The notes beneath the pieces were generated by a model. That model was given only the letters and a program-made list of their open reading frames with translations, did no database searches and was not told the origin of the DNA. From contig NZ_KK073768.1 in NCBI RefSeq assembly GCF_000582685.1, positions 3,217,403 to 3,281,402 of the forward strand: a DNA stretch of 64,000 nucleotides. The letters run 5' to 3'. Positions 1 through 8,623 of this stretch are shown here, piece after piece. Within the stretch, counting starts at the first letter, position 1, and each line of letters opens with the position of its first letter. A program made the translations under genes and the position numbers. This stretch comes from [Scytonema hofmanni] UTEX 2349 (GTDB lineage Bacteria; Cyanobacteriota; Cyanobacteriia; Cyanobacteriales; Nostocaceae).

Positions 1-2
1 AT

Positions 3-551
3 GATAACAATCAAGTTCAATATCGTGAACTGGCAAAAGATTTGTTAATTGTCGCTACTAATAACAGTGCTAAAGGTGTTACCAACTTATCAACCAAGCA
101 ATTAAAAGCAATTTACAAAGGTGAGATCACAAATTGGCGAGAATTAGGCGGTGCTAATGCAGACATTGTAGTATTGGATAGACCCGAAGACGAGTCAGCA
201 AAAAAGTTATTGAGAAAATATTATTTGGGAGAAGAGAAGACCACAACTAAAGCGGTGATTTTAAACAAAGAAGGAGAGTTAATCGAAACCTTACAAAGTA
301 CTCCTAATTCCATCGGCGCTTTTTCTTTAGCATCTTCCCTGATCAATCAATTGCCTGTCAATCGTCTCAGTCTCAATGGTGTTGTTCCCAAAGCGGAAAA
401 CTTTGCCAGTGGTCAATACCAAATGGTGCGTCACATAGGTATCATCTGGGAAAAAGCACCTTCAGCACCTACTCAGGGTTTTATTGATTTTATCTTTAGC
501 GAGGAAGGTAAAAAACTACTACAAAATAATGGCTTTGTCCCTGCCAAATAA
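3..551 (+). CDS. PstS-like phosphate-type substrate-binding protein, 5'-truncated by window edge
   Basis: The reading frame is open from the first bases of the window, so the N-terminus and signal peptide lie upstream; 182 codons are visible. The segment LSTKQLKAIYKGEITNW is typical of PstS/PBP-like-2 periplasmic binding proteins, where this loop follows the anion-binding region. The C-terminal part (GFIDFIFSEEGKKLLQNNGF) is the usual last helix of the family. The role would be binding phosphate or a related anion outside the cytoplasmic membrane for an ABC importer or a sensor. It lies 46 bp upstream of a histidine kinase on the same strand, so the two may be co-transcribed and the binding protein may act as a sensory partner; that pairing is inference. 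No pstC/A/B genes follow. Confidence 0.8.
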   Translation, partial: DNNQVQYRELAKDLLIVATNNSAKGVTNLSTKQLKAIYKGEITNWRELGGANADIVVLDRPEDESAKKLLRKYYLGEEKTTTKAVILNKEGELIETLQSTPNSIGAFSLASSLINQLPVNRLSLNGVVPKAENFASGQYQMVRHIGIIWEKAPSAPTQGFIDFIFSEEGKKLLQNNGFVPAK

Positions 552-597
552 ATTAACCATTCGTAATTACGAGTTACGAATTAAGAATTGATATACC

Positions 598-2640
598 ATG
601 CAAAGATTTTTTAGGAGGCTGAGACTCAGCCAAAAAATTGTTCTACCGCTGCTTGCTGTTTGTCTTAGCATATTCATGCTGGGCTTAGTAGTGGTAGGAC
701 ATTGGTTTACGGATAGTTTACAGCAGAATTTTAGCCAACAAATCGAAAGTTTTACCGAACGAGTTTATCAAGATTTTCAGTATGAACAGCAAACACTAGA
801 AACTGAAATCGAGCTAATTGTTAATCGAGATATACTGAATCAGGCTGTTAAACAGCGTAACCAAGGATTGCTTTTGCAGATATTACTACCACTTAAATCT
901 GTTTTGAAATTGGATTGGATTAAGGTAATCGATACTCAGGGCAATGTCGTCATAGATTTACGGAACAACTCGTTGAGTCAAACTAAGTTTCTAGACGAAG
1001 TAATTACCAGCATTGCTAGTAAAGGAGCGCATTTAGTCGATTTGGTAGATATAGAAGGTGAGCAACAGGTTCTACAAGTAGTAACAAATGGGATTAAATC
1101 ATCAACCGGACTCTTGGGAGCAATCATCATTGGTAATTTAGTAGACGATACTCTACTGCAAAAAATTGCTGTGGGTTCCTCCAAACACCTGATTGTCCAG
1201 AGAAAAAATCTTGTGGTTGCGGCAACATTGTTGGCAGCCAAGAGTGGAACTTGGCAATTTCCTCCTCCTAATTTGCCTGCTACACGAATCACTATTGACA
1301 ACAAAAAATATTTAGCCAAAAGCGTTGTATTTACAGGAGCAAGTCAGTCTTTAAGAATCACAGTTTTGTCTTCCATGTCGGTGCTAGAGGTTGCCCAATA
1401 TAAGTTATGGGAGTATTTAGGACTGTTATTTTTGTTGGGAAGCAGTATCTTAACATTTACTGGGTTTTTAATTGCGCGAACAATTACTCGTCACCTAAAA
1501 GCTGTTACACAAGTCGCACAACGAGTTACCCAAGAATCTAATTTTGATCTCCAAGCTCCCGTAACAACTGAAGACGAGGTTGGAATCTTAGCAATTTCTT
1601 TTAACCAGTTAATTCAACAGGTAAAGCGATTGCTGGCAGAACAATATGAAGCGAATCAAAAGCTAGAGTTTTACAGCCAAACACTAGAACAAAAAGTAGA
1701 AGAGCGAACGCAAGCACTGCGACAAAAAAATATCGCTATCAAGGATACTTTACAGCAACTCAAACGTACTCAGTCCCAATTAATCCAGAACGAAAAAATG
1801 TCTTCTTTGGGGCAATTGATTGCTGGCATTGCTCATGAAATCAACAACCCAGTTAATTTCATCTATGGGAATCTCAAATACACTGATGATTACACCCAAG
1901 AGTTGCTGTCGTTACTTCAACTTTATCAAAAGTATTACCCCTACCCAGAACCAGAAATTCAAAATGCTCAACAAGAAGCTGATATTGAATATTTAACAGA
2001 AGATTTGCCTAAAATTTTGACTTCCATGAAAATGGGAGCCGCTCGCATTCGGGAAATTGTCCTCAGTTTGCGAATCTTCTCTCGTTTGGATGAAGCCGAA
2101 TTTAAAACCGCTGATATTCATGAAGGGATTGACAGTACCCTGTTAATTTTACAACACCGGATAAAATTCCAAAGCGTAGATGCAAAGCAGCTTGTCGATA
2201 GACATCGCCCTGAAATTACAGTGATTAAAGAATACGGTGAAATACCTAAAATTCAGTGTTTTGCAGGACAATTGAATCAGGTATTTATGAACATCCTAGC
2301 AAATGCTATTGATGCTTTAGAAGAGGCTTTTCACAACGGGCTTTGTCCAGAACCTATAATTCGTATTTCTTCAACCCAAGTGAATGAAAATGCCGTTGTT
2401 TGTATTGCTGATAATGGCACAGGAATTCCAGAAGCAATCCAGTCACTTCTATTTGACCCCTTCTTCACCACTAAACCTGTTGGTAAAGGGACTGGTATGG
2501 GATTATCAATTAGCTACCAGATTATTACTGAAAAACATCGTGGCTCGTTACGGTGCATTTCATCACCGGGACAAGGTACAGAATTTGTAATTACAATCCC
2601 GATTCGAGAAGTCGGAGTAGCAGTTGTTGAGAAATCTTGA
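598..2640 (+). CDS. Membrane-bound sensor histidine kinase (HAMP, HisKA, HATPase)
   Basis: The 680-residue protein has a first membrane helix at about 14-36, an extracytoplasmic sensing region to about 270, a second helix at about 273-293, a HAMP linker, a coiled coil (about 350-400) and a kinase core. The H-box reads GQLIAGIAHEINNPVNF, with the phosphoacceptor His at 413. The N-box is NQVFMNILANAIDALEE (from 560). The G1 box is ADNGTGIPE (about 604-612), followed by DPFFTTKPVGKGTGMGL. This arrangement is common in cyanobacterial orphan kinases. No response regulator follows in the window, so the phosphorelay partner is unknown. Proximity to the PstS-like gene suggests a solute-binding-protein-assisted sensor, which is unproven. 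The extracytoplasmic domain resembles Cache-type sensors in size only. Confidence 0.9.
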   Translation: MQRFFRRLRLSQKIVLPLLAVCLSIFMLGLVVVGHWFTDSLQQNFSQQIESFTERVYQDFQYEQQTLETEIELIVNRDILNQAVKQRNQGLLLQILLPLKSVLKLDWIKVIDTQGNVVIDLRNNSLSQTKFLDEVITSIASKGAHLVDLVDIEGEQQVLQVVTNGIKSSTGLLGAIIIGNLVDDTLLQKIAVGSSKHLIVQRKNLVVAATLLAAKSGTWQFPPPNLPATRITIDNKKYLAKSVVFTGASQSLRITVLSSMSVLEVAQYKLWEYLGLLFLLGSSILTFTGFLIARTITRHLKAVTQVAQRVTQESNFDLQAPVTTEDEVGILAISFNQLIQQVKRLLAEQYEANQKLEFYSQTLEQKVEERTQALRQKNIAIKDTLQQLKRTQSQLIQNEKMSSLGQLIAGIAHEINNPVNFIYGNLKYTDDYTQELLSLLQLYQKYYPYPEPEIQNAQQEADIEYLTEDLPKILTSMKMGAARIREIVLSLRIFSRLDEAEFKTADIHEGIDSTLLILQHRIKFQSVDAKQLVDRHRPEITVIKEYGEIPKIQCFAGQLNQVFMNILANAIDALEEAFHNGLCPEPIIRISSTQVNENAVVCIADNGTGIPEAIQSLLFDPFFTTKPVGKGTGMGLSISYQIITEKHRGSLRCISSPGQGTEFVITIPIREVGVAVVEKS

Positions 2641-2915
2641 CCTGTAACCGCCAAGAAGGTATGACATTTCTATAAGTAATTTAAATGAGCAAATTAAATA
2701 AATTAGTGCAGGAATTTCTCAAGCAACTCCCGGAAGTTAGGAGTTAGGAATTACTGCCTCCTAACTCTTGAGAGCGAAAAATTAATTACTAATAGTAGCC
2801 TTCAACAAACTGAGCAAAATATCAATTGGAGTGAGATAAATTTCCTTAAAATCAATAGTGACTGTATTACCTTGCATAGACTAGGGTAAATAGTTTTAAG
2901 TTATTTGGCAATCCT

Positions 2916-3104
2916 ATGCCTTTAAAATATTATTTAAATCTTCAATATCCAGTAAAACTTTACCCCGAGCGAGAAGGGGGATATGTAGCCAAAATTAAAG
3001 ATTTGCTCACCCAAGGTGAAACCTTAGATGAGACAATGGCGAAATTCCTGCATTGTCGTTTAGCAGTGTTTAGCGATCGCAAAAATGCCAGCCTCAATCA
3101 GTAG
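2916..3104 (+). pseudogene. Truncated HicB-like antitoxin remnant
   Basis: The first 40 codons match the HicB pattern (YPVKLYPEREGGYVAKIKDL, then TQGETLDE). The PGC segment of the family core is missing and the reading frame drifts into unrelated residues after about codon 42. No ribosome-binding site precedes the ATG and no hicA follows. It most likely is a decayed solitary antitoxin fragment. A complete hicBA pair sits at 39.8-40.3 kb and offers an intact comparison. Confidence 0.55.
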
Positions 3105-3134
3105 ATTCTGTCTTTCTTCGCATAAAGCAAGAAA

Positions 3135-4439
3135 TTAACCACTTATGTGCGATCGCCCAACAACTCTGTAAGAATATCGCCTCTGGTTGTTTTTCAGCAA
3201 GCAAAGCATAATAGTAAGTAGCAGAAGAGCATTTACAACTGATGGCTCTGGTACTTTCTTAACTTCCTGCCCTCCGATTATCGGGTTAGGACAAGAACTA
3301 TTGACACTCTGATTATTAACAACACCATTGCCACCAGACATAGTAGGGCATACGGTAGGGCTAGGGCTAGGGGGAGGAGGAGGACTCACACCAGTTTCTC
3401 CACCACTGGAAATAAGATTACCTCTTGAACCGGAACTATCTCCACTGTCTCCATTCAACAATAGAAATAAAAGCAGTCCTGCCAGAGGAATTCCTATTAA
3501 CCAAGTAGGGAACTGATTACCAGAACCACCTGGAACCAAGGCATATCCTTCTCCCTCACCAGGAGTATCAAAGCTTATCACTTCTGGCTCCAAGGTGACT
3601 ACAGAACCACCTGAAAAGGCATTTCCTTCTAAACCTTGCCCATATAGCGAATCAAACTCATTCGGAATTCCAACGTTCGGACGCCCAAATTCTCCTCCTT
3701 CAGGTGAGAAGGGAACCGAAAGTATGTGTAAAATGCTGTCTTTGAGTGAATTCTCATTTCCTGCATTCAACGCTTCCAAACCTCTAGAGAAGTTACTCAA
3801 GTAATACTGCGTGACTTCTTTTGGCAAACCCAAAGATTGAATCTGCTGCTCAAGGTTAGGAATTTTGGAAACCTCTTCTAAAAGCAGACGCCCGTAAGAA
3901 TATTTCAAGTCGAGCAATCCACTGCGGAGACTGAGTGAGTTATTGTCTCCCGATAACGGTGACCAGTAGAAGTTCTTGGTTATCAGTCCCAGATTTTCTA
4001 CCGGATTTCGAGCAACCTGTTGCCCCAGAACATACTGATAGCCATCCACAATGTTTTTGGCATCATTTTGCCAAAAAGACGAATATGGAACTTCAGGTAG
4101 ACGGGGATTGTTACCGTAGAAGTTGGAGAAATTACGAAAATTTTGCTCTCCACCGGCTGCACGCATCAGCAGGCTGGAGTAACTAGTATTGTTATTTTGT
4201 TCAACTAATTGTTGGAGTACCGATCCAGTCTTGTTGCAACTAGCTCCAAATCCTGTAAGACACCCAGGAATGGCTCGTATCTGACTGAGACTTTGCCCCG
4301 AAAGTTGGTACTGGAGATAATTTTGCTCCAATCCTGGTTGAACACCATAGCGTCCTATATTCAATTGAGCAGAAGCAGGCTGAATAATTGCTATTACTGC
4401 CAAGAATGAGAACGCAATTCTATTTAGAACTGACCTCAA
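3135..4439 (-). CDS. Secreted protein with PEP-CTERM sorting signal
   Basis: The 434-residue product starts with a signal peptide (about 1-24, ending ASAQ). A novel globular region to about 290 is rich in Asn, Gln and Tyr. A hydrophobic stretch follows (about 310-327, TWLIGIPLAGLLLFLLL), then a Gly/Ser/Pro linker. The C-terminus carries VPEPS (396-400), a hydrophobic helix and a basic cluster (KNNQRR), which is the exosortase-type PEP-CTERM signal. Such proteins are known to be sorted by EpsH-type exosortases, often to the exopolysaccharide layer. Odd points are the 13 residues beyond the basic cluster and the additional internal hydrophobic segment. It lies 36 bp downstream of another secreted-protein gene on the same strand, so the two probably form an operon. 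The biochemical function is not recognisable. Confidence 0.75.
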   Translation of the reverse strand: MRSVLNRIAFSFLAVIAIIQPASAQLNIGRYGVQPGLEQNYLQYQLSGQSLSQIRAIPGCLTGFGASCNKTGSVLQQLVEQNNNTSYSSLLMRAAGGEQNFRNFSNFYGNNPRLPEVPYSSFWQNDAKNIVDGYQYVLGQQVARNPVENLGLITKNFYWSPLSGDNNSLSLRSGLLDLKYSYGRLLLEEVSKIPNLEQQIQSLGLPKEVTQYYLSNFSRGLEALNAGNENSLKDSILHILSVPFSPEGGEFGRPNVGIPNEFDSLYGQGLEGNAFSGGSVVTLEPEVISFDTPGEGEGYALVPGGSGNQFPTWLIGIPLAGLLLFLLLNGDSGDSSGSRGNLISSGGETGVSPPPPPSPSPTVCPTMSGGNGVVNNQSVNSSCPNPIIGGQEVKKVPEPSVVNALLLLTIMLCLLKNNQRRYSYRVVGRSHISG

Positions 4440-4475
4440 GATAATTAACCTCCACCAAATAAAATTGGACTTAAC

Positions 4476-5108
4476 CTAACGGACTTGGCTAGAACCCAAG
4501 TTAGACGGGGAATTGATATTGATGGTGATTCCCGTACCTTTGAGTTCTCCCGAACTAAGGGGGTGGTACATCACCAAACTACGACTCGGTTGGTCAAACA
4601 GATAACCACGGCGCGAAGCCTGTATTTTTCCGGAGCGTACTAGGGATATAAATGTCTGCAAATACTTACGTATACTTTCACGGTTATTCCGGGTTGTATT
4701 TGTATAGTTATCAACAAGCGTCATGAAGAAATCTAAGCTGCGGTCTTCTTGTCCTTCAATGAAACTACCCTGGTCAAGAAAAGAACTTGCTACAAGCTTT
4801 CCATCTCTCTGTTGAACCTTTAAGAGGGTGTAATAGCGTCCTTGCTTTTTCGGGTCATTTACATAACAAATCCACGAACCGTCACTACTTTGTGTAAAAC
4901 CTTGCTGTGCCAGGTAGGAAATTGGAGAATTACTTGGCTGGCTTAATGGAGGTAACAAACTCTCCACTGCATCACTAGAGCAAATTTTCTGTGTTATTCT
5001 GTCAGGGGAAGCAGTCGGAGCCTCCTGTGAAAAAGCAACATCAGATACAGCGGCTACTGCATATATAGCAAAAGCCGCTGCGCCAAAAAAGCGCACAAAT
5101 ATATTCAT
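4476..5108 (-). CDS. Secreted hypothetical protein, operon partner of the PEP-CTERM gene
   Basis: The protein has 210 residues with an N-terminal signal peptide (hydrophobic stretch about 8-24, cleavage near AFSQ). The mature part has two Cys in its first half (ICSSDAVESLLPP and GSWICYVNDPK), which could form a disulfide. The rest is mixed alpha/beta in appearance. It has no lipobox and no PEP-CTERM tail. The family is not recognised. It lies directly upstream of the PEP-CTERM gene on the same strand with 36 bp between them, which suggests co-expression and a shared extracytoplasmic role. Confidence 0.65.
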   Translation of the reverse strand: MNIFVRFFGAAAFAIYAVAAVSDVAFSQEAPTASPDRITQKICSSDAVESLLPPLSQPSNSPISYLAQQGFTQSSDGSWICYVNDPKKQGRYYTLLKVQQRDGKLVASSFLDQGSFIEGQEDRSLDFFMTLVDNYTNTTRNNRESIRKYLQTFISLVRSGKIQASRRGYLFDQPSRSLVMYHPLSSGELKGTGITININSPSNLGSSQVR

Positions 5109-5280
5109 TGAAAAACTCCATTAAATAATCCGAAAATCTGGAAAATTATGCCCGATTTTCGACATTTGACCTTCATGTTCTTCATGTCTTGGCGGTTCAG
5201 AAATATTTTTGAACCACAAAGACGCGAAGAACACGAAGAAAAACTTCAGTTTTACACTTCACCTTAACAGGGGTAGCTTC

Positions 5281-5514
5281 TAGGACTTAGGCATTGACAA
5301 AAACCTGATTGTCTAAGCATAGCCCTAGCAACACGGGTTAATTCAGATAAGCTTACTTTTCCTTTGTATTCTTAAGTAGGTCTTACCACTGATTTTTTAT
5401 GCAATGTCTGGGATAGAAATGGGAAAAAATACCCACAGACGAAACGGCTGCACTAGGAATACACTGTGTTGTTAGTCCATATAGCTCCCTAGAAAGAAAA
5501 ATGCGTAAGTCCTA
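5281..5514. repeat. MITE-like element, TAGGACTTA-type ends
   Basis: The left end TAGGACTTAGGCATT and the inverted right end TAGGACTTACGCATT match at 14 of 15 positions and enclose about 234 bp with no open reading frame. The same terminal sequence bounds the element at 61252-61430, so this is a dispersed, non-autonomous inverted-repeat family. The wider gene-free stretch 5109-6065 also holds an inverted repeat near 5170-5240 and the element at 5817-5930; no gene is visible in it. Confidence 0.6.
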
Positions 5515-5816
5515 GACTCCTAATATCAGATGAAGTTAGGATGCCTAGACCCTATTAGCAGTGAGACATCGCTCCCATACTCTGCATTCCTTAGCCAATA
5601 TTTACAATATTAGTATCCGGTAACTCCTCGGAAGGCTACTTTACAAGACACGATTATCATAAGCGTCGCATTTGTTAAATATCAAATAAATTTTTGGGGG
5701 TACGATTAATAGTAGTGCATAATGTTCAATTAAATCTTTAATTCTTTCTTTAAATATTAAAGATGGGGTATGACCCCACAACATCTAACTTAAGAGTGAT
5801 AATTCTAGGTGTTCTC

Positions 5817-5930
5817 ATACCAATTCTTTATGAGGCTGCGCTTAATAACCCGACGAGTAAACTCGCGGCTAAACGAACGAAGCCCAGCTGCGTGGGCTAA
5901 ATTAGGCGCATCTTCACACAGAAATGGTAT
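5817..5930. repeat. Inverted-repeat element with GCCCAGCTGCGTGGGC hairpin
   Basis: The left end ATACCAATTCTTTATGAGGC and the inverted right end ATACCATTTCTGTGTGAAGA are imperfect inverted copies. The inner part carries a short hairpin around GCCCAGCTGCGTGGGC. Related GCCCAC...GTGGGC pieces occur at 17504-17684, which suggests a shared repeat family. It is non-coding. Confidence 0.45.
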
Positions 5931-6065
5931 CAGCCATAATTGAAAAATATTATTCTCTTTTTTCCACCCAGGCATATAATATTACACCGTTGCGTTCAGT
6001 CGAGTCGTATATGCGAAATTACCCGCAGCGCGATCGCAACTATTAAACTTGCTGCTCCTAACTCA

Positions 6066-7298
6066 TTAAGGATACGTGTAACCATTAATGTTAACTCCCC
6101 CATACTGTCCTGCTGACAGGGGAGGAACTGTGAGATTAGATTGAGGTGATTTCGTTTGCAGCAAGCTAGGATTTAGATTGCTATTACCATATCCTACTTG
6201 GTTACTCGGCTGGACAGCACCTTGATTCGGAGCCTGGGGAGAGTATGGTGCAATATTATTCGGTGCAGCATAAGTTTCCGGCGATACCGTTGATGTTGGT
6301 GTTACTACGCTGGGCAATGGTTGAACATTATTAAAATTACCGTAGTAATTTGGCGGCTGGTTGGTTACTATCGGCTTTTGGTAACTTGTCGCCAACTGAG
6401 AACTATTAGTGTAGTAATTTTGTGGCTGATTCGTGAGTGTTGGCTGAGAACCAGGGAAATTGGTGTAGAGATTTTGTGGCTGATTCGTGAGTGTTGGCTC
6501 AGTGTAACCCGTTGTAGAGATGGGAGCGATGGGGTTTGTATTCAACTGAGTGTTTGCAGAGAAATCCTGATTGGGTAAATCGTTGCTGGGTAGCGATCGC
6601 TCAATAGTATTTGTCTGGTTAAAAGTAGTATTATTTAAACTTGACGGCTTCTGTGTCGATTCATTGATTGCTGTTTGTAAAGCGCTGATTGCGGCAGGAT
6701 TTTGATTATTGTTAATTTGATTAGGCGTACCAATCCCTAAGTTAGAGGAACTTCCTGCTATACCTGGTTGAAGAGAGGATGTATTTGAGGACTTGACACC
6801 AAATAACTGACTACCAGTCCCAGCTTGCAATAAATTTTCTGCTTGTGCCACAAAAGGATTTGTCACCTTTAAAGTCGGTGGATTACCAACTATCCCCACA
6901 GAATTTGGTTTAGCATTTTTAGCAACTTCTTGCTGTTTGCTAATTAAATCATCTAATAAGTTTTTGCTATTATTGTCTTGACTTTTTTCCTTGGGCGTGG
7001 TAGGGGCTATGAGCAACTTTGATTGTTGAGCGTCATTAATCAGCACTGGTAAATTATCAATATCAGCTGCGATCGCTCTATCTTCATCTGAAAGAGATGA
7101 GTCAGGAGGCTTCTGTGCAGCAGGTTGCTTATTATTTTGCAAAAACGTTAAAAAATCTGGGTTTGCCCAATATTCTCGAATTCCTAGCCCTAGCACAGAT
7201 AAAAATATAGCTGTTCCCCAAAAAGCCGGTCGCCCTAAATTCCATAATCTGGCTCTGAGGTAACGTAAGTAAGCGGGGGGATAACGACGGGGTGACAT
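6066..7298 (-). CDS. Membrane-anchored Asn/Pro/Gln-rich protein
   Basis: The 410-residue protein begins with a basic segment (SPRRYPPAYLRYLRAR), then one membrane helix at about 27-43 (FWGTAIFLSVLGLGI). A long, low-complexity extracytoplasmic region rich in Asn, Gln, Pro, Ser and Thr follows. Around residues 265-320 there are near-repeats of the unit TLTNQPQN-[LY]-YTN. Proteins of this build are frequent in filamentous cyanobacteria, but I know of no function for them. It stands alone between gene-free stretches. Confidence 0.65.
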   Translation of the reverse strand: MSPRRYPPAYLRYLRARLWNLGRPAFWGTAIFLSVLGLGIREYWANPDFLTFLQNNKQPAAQKPPDSSLSDEDRAIAADIDNLPVLINDAQQSKLLIAPTTPKEKSQDNNSKNLLDDLISKQQEVAKNAKPNSVGIVGNPPTLKVTNPFVAQAENLLQAGTGSQLFGVKSSNTSSLQPGIAGSSSNLGIGTPNQINNNQNPAAISALQTAINESTQKPSSLNNTTFNQTNTIERSLPSNDLPNQDFSANTQLNTNPIAPISTTGYTEPTLTNQPQNLYTNFPGSQPTLTNQPQNYYTNSSQLATSYQKPIVTNQPPNYYGNFNNVQPLPSVVTPTSTVSPETYAAPNNIAPYSPQAPNQGAVQPSNQVGYGNSNLNPSLLQTKSPQSNLTVPPLSAGQYGGVNINGYTYP

Positions 7299-7871
7299 GG
7301 GGACTCAAATCCTTGAATTTACATTTACTACAAAAAGCACAAAACTTTCCACAAATTCAAAACTGAGCTTTCAAGAGTGTATTCAGACTAAGGCGTAGCA
7401 ATTTCATCAGAAAATATAATTTTTTACCTTAGAAATCAAGTCTGAACTTAAGGAAATTTCTCACTTGAAGTTGCATTGCAATTTAATCCTAACGTTTCCA
7501 GAGTCCTGCGTCATTAGACACAAAGAAAGTAGAAATTAATTATGCCTTGCCCGAAACCCTTGATTAGACTACCAAGTGCTACGTCTCTACGTATGACTCT
7601 ACTAAAGAGTGTCTATTAATAATCCAGATGCATTCGGTGAGAAACTTGACTTTTTTTTCACTTTGTCAAATTCTTTCGCTCTTAGGTTCGTTCTCCGATG
7701 ACTTGGATAGCAAAGCGATACAAAAGTCAAGTTATTTATCCTCGGTTTTGCGCCTTGGTCAATTTGGATATCATCTAAAGTTGAAAGCTGCTCTAACTTT
7801 ATTGTTGTGGGCGAGAGTTGAGCAAAGAGCGATCCTACCGTACCATCCTACTTTAACGGGAGGCTATAGCA
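7299..7871. other. Gene-free stretch upstream of the CBS-CP12 gene
   Basis: I see no convincing gene here. An 85-codon open frame (7628-7885) has no ribosome-binding site and runs into the next gene in another frame. The segment 7541-7592 resembles, in opposite orientation, the inside of the repeat at 12492-12603 (both contain AAACCCTTGATTAGAC followed by TGCTACGTCTCTAC). The 3' part is presumably promoter and 5' leader of the CBS-CP12 gene. Confidence 0.5.
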
Positions 7872-8492
7872 ATGATGAAAGCTGAAGATATCATGACTAA
7901 GGACGTAGTTACCATTCGTGGCTCGGCAACTGTAGCTGAAGCGGTGGAGGTGATGAAACATAAAAAGCTACGTGCTTTAGTTGTGGATCGCCGCCATGAA
8001 AATGATGCCTACGGTATTGTTACTGAGACAGATATTGTCTACAAAATAACGGCTTACGGCAAAGATCCTAAAGCAGTGCGGGTTTACGAAATTATGAGCA
8101 AACCTTGCATTGTTGTCAATCCCGATTTGGGGGTAGAATTTGTAGCGCGGTTGTTTGCCAATACTGGTATTCGCAGAGCACCTGTGATCCAAGGCAGGCT
8201 GTTGGGCATTATCTCAATTACTGACATCTTGACAAAAAGCGACTTTGTGGATTCTCCCAAAGGACTTGTGCTGGAGGATAGAATTCAAAAAGCGATTGAA
8301 GATGCTCGTGCTATTTGTACAGCCAAAGGTGCTTATTCTAAAGCTTGTGCTGCCGCTTGGGATGAAGTAGAAGAACTCCAAGCGGAAGCTGCTCATCAAA
8401 AAGCTGAAAGCATGGTATCAGCTAAAACCTCTTTTGAGCAATACTGTAGAGAAAATCCCGATGCTCCGGAATGTCGGAACTACACTTATTAG
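7872..8492 (+). CDS. CBS-CP12 fusion protein
   Basis: The 206-residue protein joins two CBS motifs (about 4-60 and 72-125, with EDIMTKDVVTI and YEIMSKPCIVV as starts) to a complete CP12-like tail. The tail has a Cys pair at 149/159, the core AWDEVEEL (162-169) and a second Cys pair at 192/201 (YCRENPDAPEC). CP12 proteins bind GAPDH and phosphoribulokinase under oxidising conditions to switch off the Calvin cycle. CBS domains bind adenine nucleotides. Fusion forms are a known cyanobacterial family and would couple energy state to redox state. GGGAGG eight bases upstream supports this ATG; a second ATG follows at once. It is followed by a GC-rich hairpin. Confidence 0.9.
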   Translation: MMKAEDIMTKDVVTIRGSATVAEAVEVMKHKKLRALVVDRRHENDAYGIVTETDIVYKITAYGKDPKAVRVYEIMSKPCIVVNPDLGVEFVARLFANTGIRRAPVIQGRLLGIISITDILTKSDFVDSPKGLVLEDRIQKAIEDARAICTAKGAYSKACAAAWDEVEELQAEAAHQKAESMVSAKTSFEQYCRENPDAPECRNYTY

Positions 8493-8559
8493 ACCCCACC
8501 CCTAACCCCTCCCCGTGAACGGGGAGGGGAGCAAAAGCGTAGCTTTGGCGGGGTGGGGT
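8493..8559. repeat. Nested GC-rich inverted repeat, possible terminator
   Basis: The outer arms ACCCCACCCC and GGGGTGGGGT enclose an inner stem CCCCTCCCC/GGGGAGGGG with a six-base loop. It starts one base after the CBS-CP12 stop codon and could end its transcript, though a proper T-run is missing. The same kind of repeat appears in part at 22110-22177 and near 60890-60980, so it is also a dispersed repeat. Confidence 0.45.
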
Positions 8560-8623
8560 TCTTCGGTTTTAATAAGTAATAAGCGCGAACATGATATAAG
8601 ATGTGATTATTTTGTGTTGTAAT

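Noticed and set aside
978..1319. 113-codon antisense frame inside the histidine kinase gene
   Set aside because: Shadow frame of a clear coding region, Cys/Ser-rich without family character.
5281..5514. Insertion sequence with a transposase
   Set aside because: Inverted ends are present, but no transposase frame fits within 234 bp; it is treated as a non-autonomous element. The same applies to the other MITE-like elements.
7628..7885. 85-codon plus-strand reading frame before the CBS-CP12 gene
   Set aside because: No ribosome-binding site, no family resemblance, and it runs into the CBS-CP12 start in another frame; more likely leader sequence.
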